Origin: Bacteroidales bacterium UBA6377
GTDB taxonomy: Bacteria; Bacteroidota; Bacteroidia; Bacteroidales; UBA932
Direction: 5' to 3'
Length of the DNA stretch: 64,000 nt
Assembly (NCBI GenBank): GCA_002438805.1
Contig: DJQV01000023.1
Span: 97,801-161,800, forward strand
The first letter of the stretch is position 1. Every line of letters begins with the position of its first letter. The position numbers were made by a program, and so were the translations under genes. The notes below the pieces were generated by a model. That model had not been told where the DNA came from, made no database searches, and was given only the letters and a program-made list of their open reading frames with translations. This document shows, one piece after another, positions 55,208 through 63,368 of the stretch.

Positions 55208-55943
55208 AATCTTCTACCGACAGCCGCTCGGCCCTGAGGTCAAAGACTTGATCCGAAGAGTCGAAACCCTCCGGCAGCATAGGCTTGAGGGCGTTGCGCA
55301 GGGTTTTCCTGCGCTGGTTGAACGCGGTTTTTACCACCTGCCGGAACAGGCGCTCGTCGCAGCCGAGTTCCGTGCGAGAGTTGCGCCTGAGTCTTATCAC
55401 GGCTGACTGCACTTTTGGAGGCGGGAAGAATGCGCCCGAGCCCACAGAGATGATATAGTCGATATCGTACCAGGCTTGGAGCAGGACTGACAGGATCCCG
55501 TATGTCTTGGAACCTGGCTTTTCCGCTATGCGGTCAGCCACTTCTTTCTGTATCATGCATACTACTTCCGGCACTTTGTCCTTGTCATCGAGAATCTTGA
55601 AGAATATCTGGGACGAGATGTTGTAAGGGAAGTTGCCGATCACCCTATAGTTGCCGCTGAAGATTTCCCGCATGTCCAGTTTGAGGTAGTCAGCGCTGTA
55701 AAGCCTGCCCTCGATAGCCGGATAATGTGTGAGAAGATAGTCCACGGATTCGTTGTCGATTTCGACAAGTTTCAGGTCTATGTCTTCTCTTTCAAGCAGG
55801 TAGCGGGTAAGAACTCCCATGCCCGGCCCGATTTCCAGCACGTCCCTGTCCCCGCCCTTGGAAAGGGAGGAGACTATGGTGCGTGCTATGCTCTGGTCGG
55901 TCAGGAAATGTTGGCCCAGCGCCTTTTTCGCTCTGACTTCCAT
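55137..55943 (-). CDS. rsmA: 16S rRNA dimethyladenosine transferase RsmA
   Basis: A 268-residue methyltransferase (KsgA) that dimethylates two adenosines near the 16S rRNA 3' end. It opens with the family's KKALGQHFLTDQ; SAM-binding motif I is LEIGPGMGVLTRYL, and the catalytic motif NFPYNISSQI follows. The C-terminal small domain (about 195-268) is present. I chose ATG 55943 (MEVRAKKALGQHF), four bases after the mrp stop; the frame is open further into mrp. The 3' end overlaps the convergent YfhO gene by 71 bases. Confidence 0.95.
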   Translation of the reverse strand: MEVRAKKALGQHFLTDQSIARTIVSSLSKGGDRDVLEIGPGMGVLTRYLLEREDIDLKLVEIDNESVDYLLTHYPAIEGRLYSADYLKLDMREIFSGNYRVIGNFPYNISSQIFFKILDDKDKVPEVVCMIQKEVADRIAEKPGSKTYGILSVLLQAWYDIDYIISVGSGAFFPPPKVQSAVIRLRRNSRTELGCDERLFRQVVKTAFNQRRKTLRNALKPMLPEGFDSSDQVFDLRAERLSVEDFIALTQQLSLSRQNLTQEVPQSE

Positions 55944-55947
55944 TCTC

Positions 55948-57021
55948 TCAGCCGAGCTTTTCGGCAATTTTCGCCGCCAATTCCACAAATGCCACACCGT
56001 CCGGGCGTGAACTCAATGCCGCCGGTTCACCGGCATCACCGCTCTCGCGTATGCTCTGTACGAGCGGAATCTGTCCGAGAAGTTCTATGCCGAGGTCTTT
56101 GGCCATGTCGGCACCTCCGTCTTTGCCGAAGATGTAGTATTTCTCATCGGGATGTTCTTCCGGTGTGAACCAGGCCATGTTTTCCACAAGCCCGAATATA
56201 GGGCGGTTGACGTTCTTGTTGCGGAACATGTCCACACCCTTCTCCACATCGGCGAGCGCCACTGTCTGAGGAGTTGTCACGATCACCGCCCCTTCCATCG
56301 GTATGTCCTGCACGAGGCTTATATGGATGTCTCCGGTTCCCGGAGGCATGTCGATGAGAAGAAAATCGAGATCTCCCCATTTGACCTGGAGGATCATCTG
56401 CTTGAGGGCGTTGCAGGCCATGGGGCCTCTCCATATAAGAGCCTGTCCCTTCTGGGCAAAGTAGCCTACGGACATCCATTTCACTCCGTACTTTTCTATC
56501 GGGATGATGAGCTCCTTGCCTTCTTCCCCCTCTGCCTGTGGGGTTACGCCTTCCGTTCCGGTCATTGTCGGTACGGAAGGTCCGTAGACATCGGCATCGG
56601 CAAGCCCGACCTTATATCCGAGCCTTGCGAGGGCGCAGGCGAGATTGACGGCGACTGTGGATTTGCCCACTCCACCTTTTCCTGAGGCTATTCCTATTAT
56701 GTGACGCACGTTACGGAGCTGATCAAGCCCGAGTTCATCAATGCCGCTCTTCTTGGGCTTCGGGGTCACTTCGTCCACCACTACAGTCTTTACTTCAGAT
56801 TTGAAGCCCTCCGGCAGGTGACGGATGAGTGCGGCACGGGCGCTGCCTATGAGGTATTCCGACAGCGGATCCCGCCTTTTCGGGAAGGCCAGGGTCACAG
56901 TGACAGAACCGTCCGCGATATCGATTTTGTTTACCATGCCCAGTTCCACGATGTCAGCATCTTTCTTGGCAGGATGCTTGACATCGCGAAGGGCCCTGAG
57001 TATATCTTCCTCATTTATCAT
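55948..57021 (-). CDS. mrp: Mrp/NBP35-family Fe-S carrier ATPase
   Basis: A 357-residue P-loop ATPase implicated in delivering Fe-S clusters. An N-terminal MIP18/DUF59-like domain (about 1-85) is followed by a deviant Walker A SGKGGVGKSTVA near residue 113. The family core continues with DADVYGPSVP and LIDMPPGTGD. The usual C-terminal CxxC that binds the bridging cluster is absent: the region reads ENMAWFTPEEHPDEKYY. The start overlaps the S46 peptidase stop as ATGA, and rsmA follows four bases later. Confidence 0.93.
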   Translation of the reverse strand: MINEEDILRALRDVKHPAKKDADIVELGMVNKIDIADGSVTVTLAFPKRRDPLSEYLIGSARAALIRHLPEGFKSEVKTVVVDEVTPKPKKSGIDELGLDQLRNVRHIIGIASGKGGVGKSTVAVNLACALARLGYKVGLADADVYGPSVPTMTGTEGVTPQAEGEEGKELIIPIEKYGVKWMSVGYFAQKGQALIWRGPMACNALKQMILQVKWGDLDFLLIDMPPGTGDIHISLVQDIPMEGAVIVTTPQTVALADVEKGVDMFRNKNVNRPIFGLVENMAWFTPEEHPDEKYYIFGKDGGADMAKDLGIELLGQIPLVQSIRESGDAGEPAALSSRPDGVAFVELAAKIAEKLG

Positions 57022-59003
57022 CTTACAATATTCATTTCATCGAGAAGCCATCCGGCTCCGCCGAACTTGTCCATCATGAACAGCACATATCTGATATCCA
57101 CGCAGATGCACCTCTGGAGGTTAGGTTCGAAGATTACATCCCCGCTCATCGCCTCCCAGTTGCCGTCGAACGCGAGGCCTATGAGGTTGCCGTCGGCATC
57201 CATCACCGGGCTTCCGGAGTTGCCTCCGGTTATGTCGAGGTTGGTCAGGAAACAGGTTACCAGTTCCCCTTCCGCATCCGCGTACTGGCCGTAGTCCTGA
57301 GCGCTGTAAAGTTCCTTGAGCCTTGCAGGGACGCGGAACTCGTAGTTGCCCGGATCTTCCTTTTCCATGACACCCTTGAGGGTCGTATAGTATTTGTAGA
57401 TGACTCCGTCTTTCGGCTCATAACCCTTGACTGTCCCGTATGTCAGGCGGCAGGTAGAGTTGGCGTCCGGGTAGCTCGGCTTGTCTTTCTGCCATTCGAG
57501 CAGGGCGGCGGCGTACGCCTTGGACGGGGCTTCCAGCGAGTCGGCCCATGCGAGGATCTGCCCGAAAAGAGGACCGGTCTTGTCCATCATGGCCGTACGG
57601 AGCTGTGCTGCCGGGTCGGCCTCCAGATCGGCTCCTGCGGCGCGTGCCGCCTCAAGTTTCCCGTATGAGGTGAATACACTCTCATCGAACATCTTGTCCA
57701 CCATCTCCTCGCAGATTTCCAGCCTGCCCTGAGGGGCGGCGTTCTGAAGATAGTGACGTACCATGGCGTGAGCCACTTTGCGGTCTACTTCCGCATCATA
57801 GTTTTTGTAGACGAAAGCGTCTTTGGCCCTGGCCAGTCCGAGCAACTCGATCCTGCCGATGGTCTCTGACAGCAGCGTGTAGTCCTTGTAAGCCTGTTTG
57901 CGCCCTTCCACGGCCGCAGCGATACCGGAAACAGGATCCCCGTATTTCTTGATCCGGCTCTTCTTGCCGTTTATCCATGCTCCGAGTTCGGTTTCCTTTT
58001 CTTCCTGGCGTCCGATGACGTTGAGTTTGGCGAAGGCCTCTTTCATGCCGATCCATTTTTTCCACCCGTTGGATGAGGAGGCGTACTTGCTTGCATACTG
58101 CAGGCCGACCTTGTCGTCCGCCCTCATCTCTTTCCACAGCACATCCTGACGGACCCCACGTGCGGCGATGCGGATGTCGTTGATTTCGAGCATGTCTTCG
58201 AGCTGGGAAGCGGTCTGGTAGCGCTGGGTGCGGCCCGGGTATCCCATTATCATCGCGAAGTCGCCTTCCTGAATCCCTTTCAATGAGACATTGAGGAACT
58301 GCTTCGGGGTCATCGGTACGTTGTTCTCTGAGTAGTCTGCCGGCTCATTGTCCGGTCCGGCGTAGACCCTGAACATCGAGAAGTCGCATGTGTGGCGCGG
58401 CCACATCCAGTTGTCCGTGTCTCCTCCGAATTTGCCCATGGATGCCGGCGGAGCACCCACGAACCTGACGTCGCGGTAGATTTTGTACACTATCAGGTAC
58501 TGTACATTGTCGTTGAAGAAACTGACGATCTGTGCCGTGCAGTGCGGGTTTTCCTTGATGGCTTTCTGGATGAGAGCTTCGCGGGACTTGTCGTCCTTGA
58601 CCTTGCCTGTCACGTCCGTCATCTTCTGGAGAAACTTCACGGTAAGTCCCGGTACCGGTATCTCCTCACTGCGGTCGGAGGCCCAGTAGCCGTCCTCAAG
58701 GTAATTGTGCTCCTCGGAGGACAGAGCTTGGATGCTGCTGTAGCCGCAGTGGTGGTTGGTCACGAGCAGTCCGCTTCCGGAGATGATCTCCCCGGTGCAG
58801 CCGCCTCCGAACTGGACCACGGCATCCTTGATGGATGAATGGTTGACACTGTAGATCTGGTCGGCCGTGAGCCTGGATCCAAGATTACGCATGGCGTCGC
58901 TGTTGATTTTCTCAAGCAGCGGCAGCATCCACATCCCTTCATCGGCCCGGGCCGGTGTCATCAGAGCCGCGAGAGCGGCGAGTGTGAGTAAAAACTTTTT
59001 CAT
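57018..59003 (-). CDS. S46-family dipeptidyl-peptidase, DPP7-like
   Basis: A 661-residue exported serine peptidase that should remove dipeptides from oligopeptides in the periplasm. A signal peptide ends near ARA (about 21). The catalytic triad is visible: H85 in NHHCGY, D207 in HTCDF and S596 in GNSGSP. The specificity position 18 residues after the serine is G614 in AFDGNWEAM, as in DPP7, which favours hydrophobic P1 residues; DPP11 has arginine there. ATG 59003 gives the signal peptide and follows the rnhB stop by one base. It is slightly shorter than characterised DPP7 (about 712). Confidence 0.93.
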   Translation of the reverse strand: MKKFLLTLAALAALMTPARADEGMWMLPLLEKINSDAMRNLGSRLTADQIYSVNHSSIKDAVVQFGGGCTGEIISGSGLLVTNHHCGYSSIQALSSEEHNYLEDGYWASDRSEEIPVPGLTVKFLQKMTDVTGKVKDDKSREALIQKAIKENPHCTAQIVSFFNDNVQYLIVYKIYRDVRFVGAPPASMGKFGGDTDNWMWPRHTCDFSMFRVYAGPDNEPADYSENNVPMTPKQFLNVSLKGIQEGDFAMIMGYPGRTQRYQTASQLEDMLEINDIRIAARGVRQDVLWKEMRADDKVGLQYASKYASSSNGWKKWIGMKEAFAKLNVIGRQEEKETELGAWINGKKSRIKKYGDPVSGIAAAVEGRKQAYKDYTLLSETIGRIELLGLARAKDAFVYKNYDAEVDRKVAHAMVRHYLQNAAPQGRLEICEEMVDKMFDESVFTSYGKLEAARAAGADLEADPAAQLRTAMMDKTGPLFGQILAWADSLEAPSKAYAAALLEWQKDKPSYPDANSTCRLTYGTVKGYEPKDGVIYKYYTTLKGVMEKEDPGNYEFRVPARLKELYSAQDYGQYADAEGELVTCFLTNLDITGGNSGSPVMDADGNLIGLAFDGNWEAMSGDVIFEPNLQRCICVDIRYVLFMMDKFGGAGWLLDEMNIVR

Positions 59004-59004
59004 A

Positions 59005-59625
59005 TCATTGAATTTCAAATAAACTTGGTTCGAGGGCCTTGGGGTGAAAGGAGCGGCGGTGCTCCGGGGTGAGACCGAAGCGGCGTATCGCATCGATATG
59101 CTCCTTGGTGGGGTAGCCCATGTTGCGTGCCCAGCCGTATCCGGGGTAGAGTTTGTCCAGTTCCCTCATCCTCTCATCCCTCCAGGTCTTTGCAAGCACT
59201 GAAGCCGCCGCTATCGAGGCGTAGGTGGCGTCCCCGTGCACCACGGTGGCATAGCTATACCCCTTCATGGGGCGGAAACGGTTGCCGTCCACCAGCAGGA
59301 AGTCCGGTTTGACACTCAGTTTGCGCACAGCACGCTGCATGCCCTCCACTGACGCCCAAAGTATGTTGAGAGTGTCGATTTCTTCTGCGCAGACTTCTTC
59401 CACGGCCCATGCCACGGCCTCCCTCTCTATCACTTCCCTCAAAATGTCACGAGATTTTTCGCTCATCTGCTTGGAGTCGTTGAGCAGCGGATGAGTGAAG
59501 TCCGGGGGCAGAATCACAGCTGCGGCAAACACAGGCCCCGCAAGAGGGCCGCGTCCCGCTTCATCGCATCCGGCCTCGATGAGATCCGGGTGCATGTTGC
59601 CCGATAGATGGATTTCTTGTGGCAT
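59005..59625 (-). CDS. rnhB: Ribonuclease HII
   Basis: A 206-residue enzyme that nicks RNA in RNA-DNA hybrids and removes single ribonucleotides. The catalytic motif GCDEAGRGPLAGPV has D21 and E22; a further aspartate lies in LLVDGN, and SVLAKTWRDERM and GYPTKEH are family signatures. A promoter element TAAATTTG stands seven bases before the ATG. The gene heads a run with the S46 peptidase, mrp and rsmA, all closely spaced or overlapping. Confidence 0.96.
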   Translation of the reverse strand: MPQEIHLSGNMHPDLIEAGCDEAGRGPLAGPVFAAAVILPPDFTHPLLNDSKQMSEKSRDILREVIEREAVAWAVEEVCAEEIDTLNILWASVEGMQRAVRKLSVKPDFLLVDGNRFRPMKGYSYATVVHGDATYASIAAASVLAKTWRDERMRELDKLYPGYGWARNMGYPTKEHIDAIRRFGLTPEHRRSFHPKALEPSLFEIQ

Positions 59626-59632
59626 TATACCA

Positions 59633-59640
59633 CAAATTTA
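59633..59640 (-). promoter_or_regulatory. -7 promoter element of rnhB (TAAATTTG)
   Basis: TAAATTTG on the minus strand matches TAnnTTTG and ends seven bases before the rnhB ATG, leaving room for a leader of only two or three bases. Confidence 0.55.
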
Positions 59641-59664
59641 AAAACATTTCGGGATTTTCCCCTC

Positions 59665-60072
59665 TCATTGTTCGTCTTTAAGACGGGACATCAGGAATGC
59701 GTTGGTCTGGGTGAGAGTCTTGATGGTCTGGTCCTGGGACTGGATGAGCTGTGTGGCGGTCTTGAGTTTCTCCATAAGGATCTCAAGACGGTTTTCGTAT
59801 TCGCGTATCAGTTCTTTTTTCTGACTATCAAAATCCCGGCGCTCTTCCAGAAGGGTATCTTTGCTCCCGCAGGAGATCACGTCCTCTTCCTTGAGGCCGA
59901 AGTGGAGCGCAAATTTTGTCAGGGTCTTGCAGAAAAGGTTGGTCTTGCCGGTCTCGAAATTGATATAGGTCGTGCGTCCGATACCGAGTTCATCTGCCAT
60001 GGCGGCTTGTGACAGGCCCGAGTCCTCTCTTATCTTCCGTATGCTTATATGTGTCTTGTCGGCTCGCATCAT
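59665..60072 (-). CDS. XRE-family HTH regulator with coiled-coil tail
   Basis: A 135-residue DNA-binding protein. The helix-turn-helix (about 10-62) is typical of the Cro/CI-type: IRKIREDSGLSQAAMADELGIGRTTYINFETGKTN. It is followed by a long charged helix (about 80-130, LLEERRDFDSQKKELIREYENRLE) that should form a coiled coil for dimerisation. Two adjacent ATG codons (60072, 60069) can serve as start; the -7 element lies two bases before the first. The target is unknown. The EF-G2-like operon and a small gene diverge from it, so it may regulate them. Confidence 0.85.
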   Translation of the reverse strand: MMRADKTHISIRKIREDSGLSQAAMADELGIGRTTYINFETGKTNLFCKTLTKFALHFGLKEEDVISCGSKDTLLEERRDFDSQKKELIREYENRLEILMEKLKTATQLIQSQDQTIKTLTQTNAFLMSRLKDEQ

Positions 60073-60074
60073 CG

Positions 60075-60082
60075 CAAAAATA
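60075..60082 (-). promoter_or_regulatory. -7 promoter element of the XRE gene (TATTTTTG)
   Basis: TATTTTTG on the minus strand matches TAnnTTTG. It ends two bases before ATGATG, five bases before the second ATG, so the message is predicted to have no leader. Confidence 0.5.
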
Positions 60083-60226
60083 GTCAGTATGCAAGGATGA
60101 CGTGTGACCGATTTATCGTACAATGTTCATAAAAATTAGACAAAAAGCATAAGAAAGATAAAAAAGTGACCGGTTGGCATTGTCTTCCTGTTGTTTATTT
60201 ATGGACAAAAGTCCAACTTAGCGGAC

Positions 60227-60454
60227 ATGGAAAGAGAAAGAGAGATGCTGCTCCTCAGACTGGGGCGTATGCTAGATGACGGAGAACTGGTGCCGGAAGG
60301 AATCACCAGTCTGTCGGACGTATGTCCGGGTGGCCTGGGGGTGAGCCCGCGTGACCTTGACGAAGTGCTGCTTGAAGAACTTGGTGTCACTGGTGAAGAA
60401 TTTTTTGCCTTATATGGCAGAAAGGTTATTGACAATGGAAACAAATTTTATTAG
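60227..60454 (+). CDS. Small protein of unknown function
   Basis: A 75-residue frame from ATG 60227 (MEREREMLLLRLGRML). It is charged and helical at the start, has a single cysteine in SDVCPGG, and ends with DEVLLEELGVTGEEFFALYG, which looks like a packed helical domain. I do not recognise the family. The frame can be extended 12 codons upstream to a TTG at 60191. Codon use resembles its neighbours, and it lies between the divergent XRE gene and the EF-G2-like gene; the promoter of the latter begins inside its last codons. Confidence 0.6.
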   Translation: MEREREMLLLRLGRMLDDGELVPEGITSLSDVCPGGLGVSPRDLDEVLLEELGVTGEEFFALYGRKVIDNGNKFY

Positions 60455-60459
60455 ATTTG
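60428..60459 (+). promoter_or_regulatory. Promoter of the EF-G2-like gene (ATTG-N20-TAGATTTG)
   Basis: TAGATTTG at 60452-60459 matches the -7 consensus, with ATTG exactly 20 bases upstream as a one-mismatch -33 box. The ATG is 44 bases downstream, a longer leader than most genes here. Confidence 0.68.
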
Positions 60460-60503
60460 TGAACTTTGCTTTAAAAACCAAATATTTTTAATAACACCAG
60501 ACA

Positions 60504-62621
60504 ATGAAAGAATACACAACCAAAGAGATCCGCAACGTGGTACTTCTCGGAGCGACAAAGTCCGGAAAGACCACGTTGGCTGAAGCTATGCTCTATGAGG
60601 GCAAGGTAATCGACAGGCGCGGAAGCGTGGAGGACAAGAATACAGTCTCCGACTACAACGAGCTGGAGAAGATCAACCAGAGATCCATCTACGCCACCCC
60701 TCTGTATGCCGAGTTCCTCGGAGCAAAGGTCAACATCATAGACGCCCCGGGAGCAGATGACTTCATCGGGGGAGCGTATTCAGCATTCAGAGTGTGCGAG
60801 AGCGGCCTGCTCGTGGTCAACGCACAGCAGGGGGTCGAGGTGGGCACCGAGAACTTCATCCGTCTCGCATCGGACAAGAAGCTTCCTCTCGTGGTGGCTG
60901 TCAACCAGCTCGACGCTGACAAGGCCGACTGGGAAAGCGTGCAGTCCTCCCTTCAAGAGGCCATGGGTAAGAAGCTGGTATATATCCAGTTCCCGGTCAA
61001 TGTGGGCCCGGCATTCGACGGGTTTGTGGATGTGCTTACAAACAAATACTATCATTTCAAGGATGCCAACGGCACCCGCGAGGATCTTGAGATCCCGGAG
61101 AACCTCAAGGAGCAGGCCGAGGAGATGCGCCAGGAGCTCATAGAGCGTGCCGCCGAATATGATGACACCCTGATGGAGAAGTTCTTCGAGGCGGGAAGCC
61201 TTACAGAGGACGAGATCCGCAAGGGGCTCAACCGCGGCATCGTGGCAGGTGAGGCTTATCCGGTGTTCTGTGTCAGCGCCAAGAAGGACATAGGTGTAAA
61301 GAGGCTTCTGGAGTTCACCAAGAACGTGGTTCCTGCCCCGTCCTGCAACCCGGAAGGGCCGGCGTCCCTTTTCATATACAAGAACGATGTCGAGCCGCAC
61401 CTCGGAGAAGTTTCTTTCTTCAAGGTGATGAGCGGAACCATTACTCCGGGCATGGATCTGGAGGACCCCGCCACCGGCAACAAGGAGCGCCTCTCCGCCA
61501 TTTATGCCGTGGCCGGACTGAAGAAGGAGCAGGTGACAGCGCTCAAGGCGGGCGATCTCGGATGTACCGTGAAACTCAAGAACGGACGTTCCAACATCAC
61601 CCTTTCCGCTCCGGGATCCGGGCTCGAATGGGACAAGATTGTCTATCCGGCACCGAAATACCGCTGTGCCATCAAGGCCAAGGTGCAGCAGGAGGAGCAG
61701 AAACTCGGCGATGCACTCAAGAAGATCGCATCTCAGGATCCTACCGTGATTGTCGAATATTCCAAGGAACTCCGCCAGACCATCCTCAGCGGCAACGGCG
61801 AGCAGCACATCAACATTGTCAAGTGGCGTCTGAACAACGAGTTCAAGGTTGAGGTCGAGCTCTTCGCACCGAAGATCCCTTATCGCGAGACCATAACCAA
61901 GGTTGCCTGTGCGACCTACCGCCACAAGAAGCAGTCCGGCGGGGCCGGCCAGTTCGGAGAGGTATCCCTGCTCATCTGCCCTTACGAGGAAGGTGTCGAA
62001 GCTCCGAAAGTGTTCAAGATCAACGGCAAGGACATGGTGATGAACATCAAGTCGTCAGAGTCCTTTGATCTGGAGTGGGGCGGCAAACTCGAGTTCTACA
62101 ACTGTATCGTGGGCGGTGCCATCGATGCGCGCTTCATGCCTGCTATCCTCAAGGGCATCAACGACAAGATGACCGAAGGTCCTCTTACCGGTTCGTACGC
62201 ACGCGACATCAGGGTCTATGTATACGACGGCAAGATGCATCCGGTTGACTCCAACGAAATCTCATTTGTGCTCGCTGCGCGTAACGCGTTCAAGGAGGCG
62301 TTCCGCAATGCCGGCCCTAAGATCATGGAGCCTATCTACAACGTTGAAGTGATGACTCCGGCGGACTATCAAGGGGCCTGCATGTCAGATCTCCAGAACC
62401 GCCGCGGTATCCTCGGAGACATGGGAGCTGACAAGGGCTTCTCCATCCTCAAGGCCCGCGTGCCTCTTGCAGAGCTTTACCGCTATTCGACGACTCTCAG
62501 TTCGCTGACATCGGGAGCTGCGACTTTCTCCATGTCTTTTGCTGACTATCAGCCTGTTCCTGGAGATGTGCAGACCAAGCTGCTCGCTGAGTACGCGGCG
62601 GCGGAAGCTGACGAAGACTAG
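60504..62621 (+). CDS. fusA2: EF-G2-like elongation factor paralogue with altered GTPase site
   Basis: A 705-residue protein with the five-domain order of elongation factor G. The P-loop is intact (G16-ATKSGKTT-24). In switch II the canonical DTPGHVDF reads D80-APGADDF, so the catalytic histidine is A84. Switch I lacks the RGITI threonine (QRSIYA instead), and NKxD is N134-Q-L-D137. In Bacteroides thetaiotaomicron a second EF-G (EF-G2) that lacks GTPase activity is needed for gut colonisation; this gene is likely its homologue. Domain IV (about 470-600, with GAGQFGEVSL) and domain V are complete, so translocation is plausible. Confidence 0.9.
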   Translation: MKEYTTKEIRNVVLLGATKSGKTTLAEAMLYEGKVIDRRGSVEDKNTVSDYNELEKINQRSIYATPLYAEFLGAKVNIIDAPGADDFIGGAYSAFRVCESGLLVVNAQQGVEVGTENFIRLASDKKLPLVVAVNQLDADKADWESVQSSLQEAMGKKLVYIQFPVNVGPAFDGFVDVLTNKYYHFKDANGTREDLEIPENLKEQAEEMRQELIERAAEYDDTLMEKFFEAGSLTEDEIRKGLNRGIVAGEAYPVFCVSAKKDIGVKRLLEFTKNVVPAPSCNPEGPASLFIYKNDVEPHLGEVSFFKVMSGTITPGMDLEDPATGNKERLSAIYAVAGLKKEQVTALKAGDLGCTVKLKNGRSNITLSAPGSGLEWDKIVYPAPKYRCAIKAKVQQEEQKLGDALKKIASQDPTVIVEYSKELRQTILSGNGEQHINIVKWRLNNEFKVEVELFAPKIPYRETITKVACATYRHKKQSGGAGQFGEVSLLICPYEEGVEAPKVFKINGKDMVMNIKSSESFDLEWGGKLEFYNCIVGGAIDARFMPAILKGINDKMTEGPLTGSYARDIRVYVYDGKMHPVDSNEISFVLAARNAFKEAFRNAGPKIMEPIYNVEVMTPADYQGACMSDLQNRRGILGDMGADKGFSILKARVPLAELYRYSTTLSSLTSGAATFSMSFADYQPVPGDVQTKLLAEYAAAEADED

Positions 62622-62640
62622 TCGAGACACAGACGATATG

Positions 62641-62680
62641 ACGGCGGTGACGGCAATGGCCGGAGCCGCCGTTTGTCTTT
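62641..62680 (+). terminator. Possible terminator after the EF-G2-like gene
   Basis: ACGGCGG (62641-62647) can pair with CCGCCGT (62666-62672) around an 18-base loop that holds a smaller GGC/GCC stem, followed by TTGTCTTT. The T-run is broken and it overlaps the next -33 box, so this is a weak call. Confidence 0.35.
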
Positions 62681-62703
62681 GTTGCACGGAATCGATAACT
62701 TTG
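62672..62703 (+). promoter_or_regulatory. Strong promoter of the outer-membrane barrel gene (TTTG-N20-TAACTTTG)
   Basis: TTTG at 62672-62675 and TAACTTTG at 62696-62703 are 20 bases apart, a full match to the Bacteroidota consensus. The ATG is 17 bases downstream. Confidence 0.85.
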
Positions 62704-62720
62704 TGCAGATACTTTGACTG

Positions 62721-63368
62721 ATGGACAGAATCAAGATTCTTTTTGCCTGCTTTGCTGCCCTGTTTGCGGCATCCCAGCGCGCAGATGCACAGTTTGCGCT
62801 CAGCCTCGGGGCCTCTTTTCCCGGGACCGTATATGTGGACAACGGTTACGACAACTATTACGCCCGGCTCCGCATCGGCTTCGATGTGGGGGCGCAGTAC
62901 AATATAAGACTCAACAAATATCTCGATGCTGTGCTCAGCGCCGACTTCATCCGTCACGGGCAGGGGAAGATGGCAAAGGCCCAGATGGGCTACAACTACG
63001 CCAATTATCCGTCCTATCTCAATTTCCCTCTGATGGCCGGTCTGGCCGTCAAGATAGATTTCGACGGGGAGGGGTTCATCAACCCTTCCCATCATGCGTT
63101 CATCGAGCTCAAGGCCGGGGCCAACGCCTCCACGCTTACCCGCGCGGTCTTTACTGACGAGAGCGGCGTAAGGCACACGGTACACTACGATATCGGTTTT
63201 GCTCCCGCCTTGTCTGTCGGCGCCGGCATGAGATTCTCGGACCATGGGGCTTTCTCTATCCGCTTCGTTGATCTTGGCGACATAAGGATGACGGAAAAGG
63301 GGAACAGCGGTTCCGAATTCCGCTATTCCCCCCGTATGGTGGATATACGATATACGTATTTCTTCTAG
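62721..63368 (+). CDS. Small outer-membrane beta-barrel protein
   Basis: A 215-residue exported protein. A signal peptide (cleavage near ADAQ, about residue 23) precedes a chain with alternating hydrophobic residues, many glycines and tyrosines, and a C-terminal strand VDIRYTYFF ending in phenylalanine, the mark of barrel proteins inserted by BamA. It resembles the PorT/OmpW-like small barrels common in Bacteroidota, but I cannot assign a role. A consensus promoter suggests strong expression. The TAG stop forms the palindrome CTAG with the stop of the HlyD-family gene on the other strand. Confidence 0.8.
   Translation: MDRIKILFACFAALFAASQRADAQFALSLGASFPGTVYVDNGYDNYYARLRIGFDVGAQYNIRLNKYLDAVLSADFIRHGQGKMAKAQMGYNYANYPSYLNFPLMAGLAVKIDFDGEGFINPSHHAFIELKAGANASTLTRAVFTDESGVRHTVHYDIGFAPALSVGAGMRFSDHGAFSIRFVDLGDIRMTEKGNSGSEFRYSPRMVDIRYTYFF

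Noticed and set aside
60780..61925. 381-residue open frame antisense to the EF-G2-like gene
   Set aside because: No family pattern, fully overlapped by a well supported gene.
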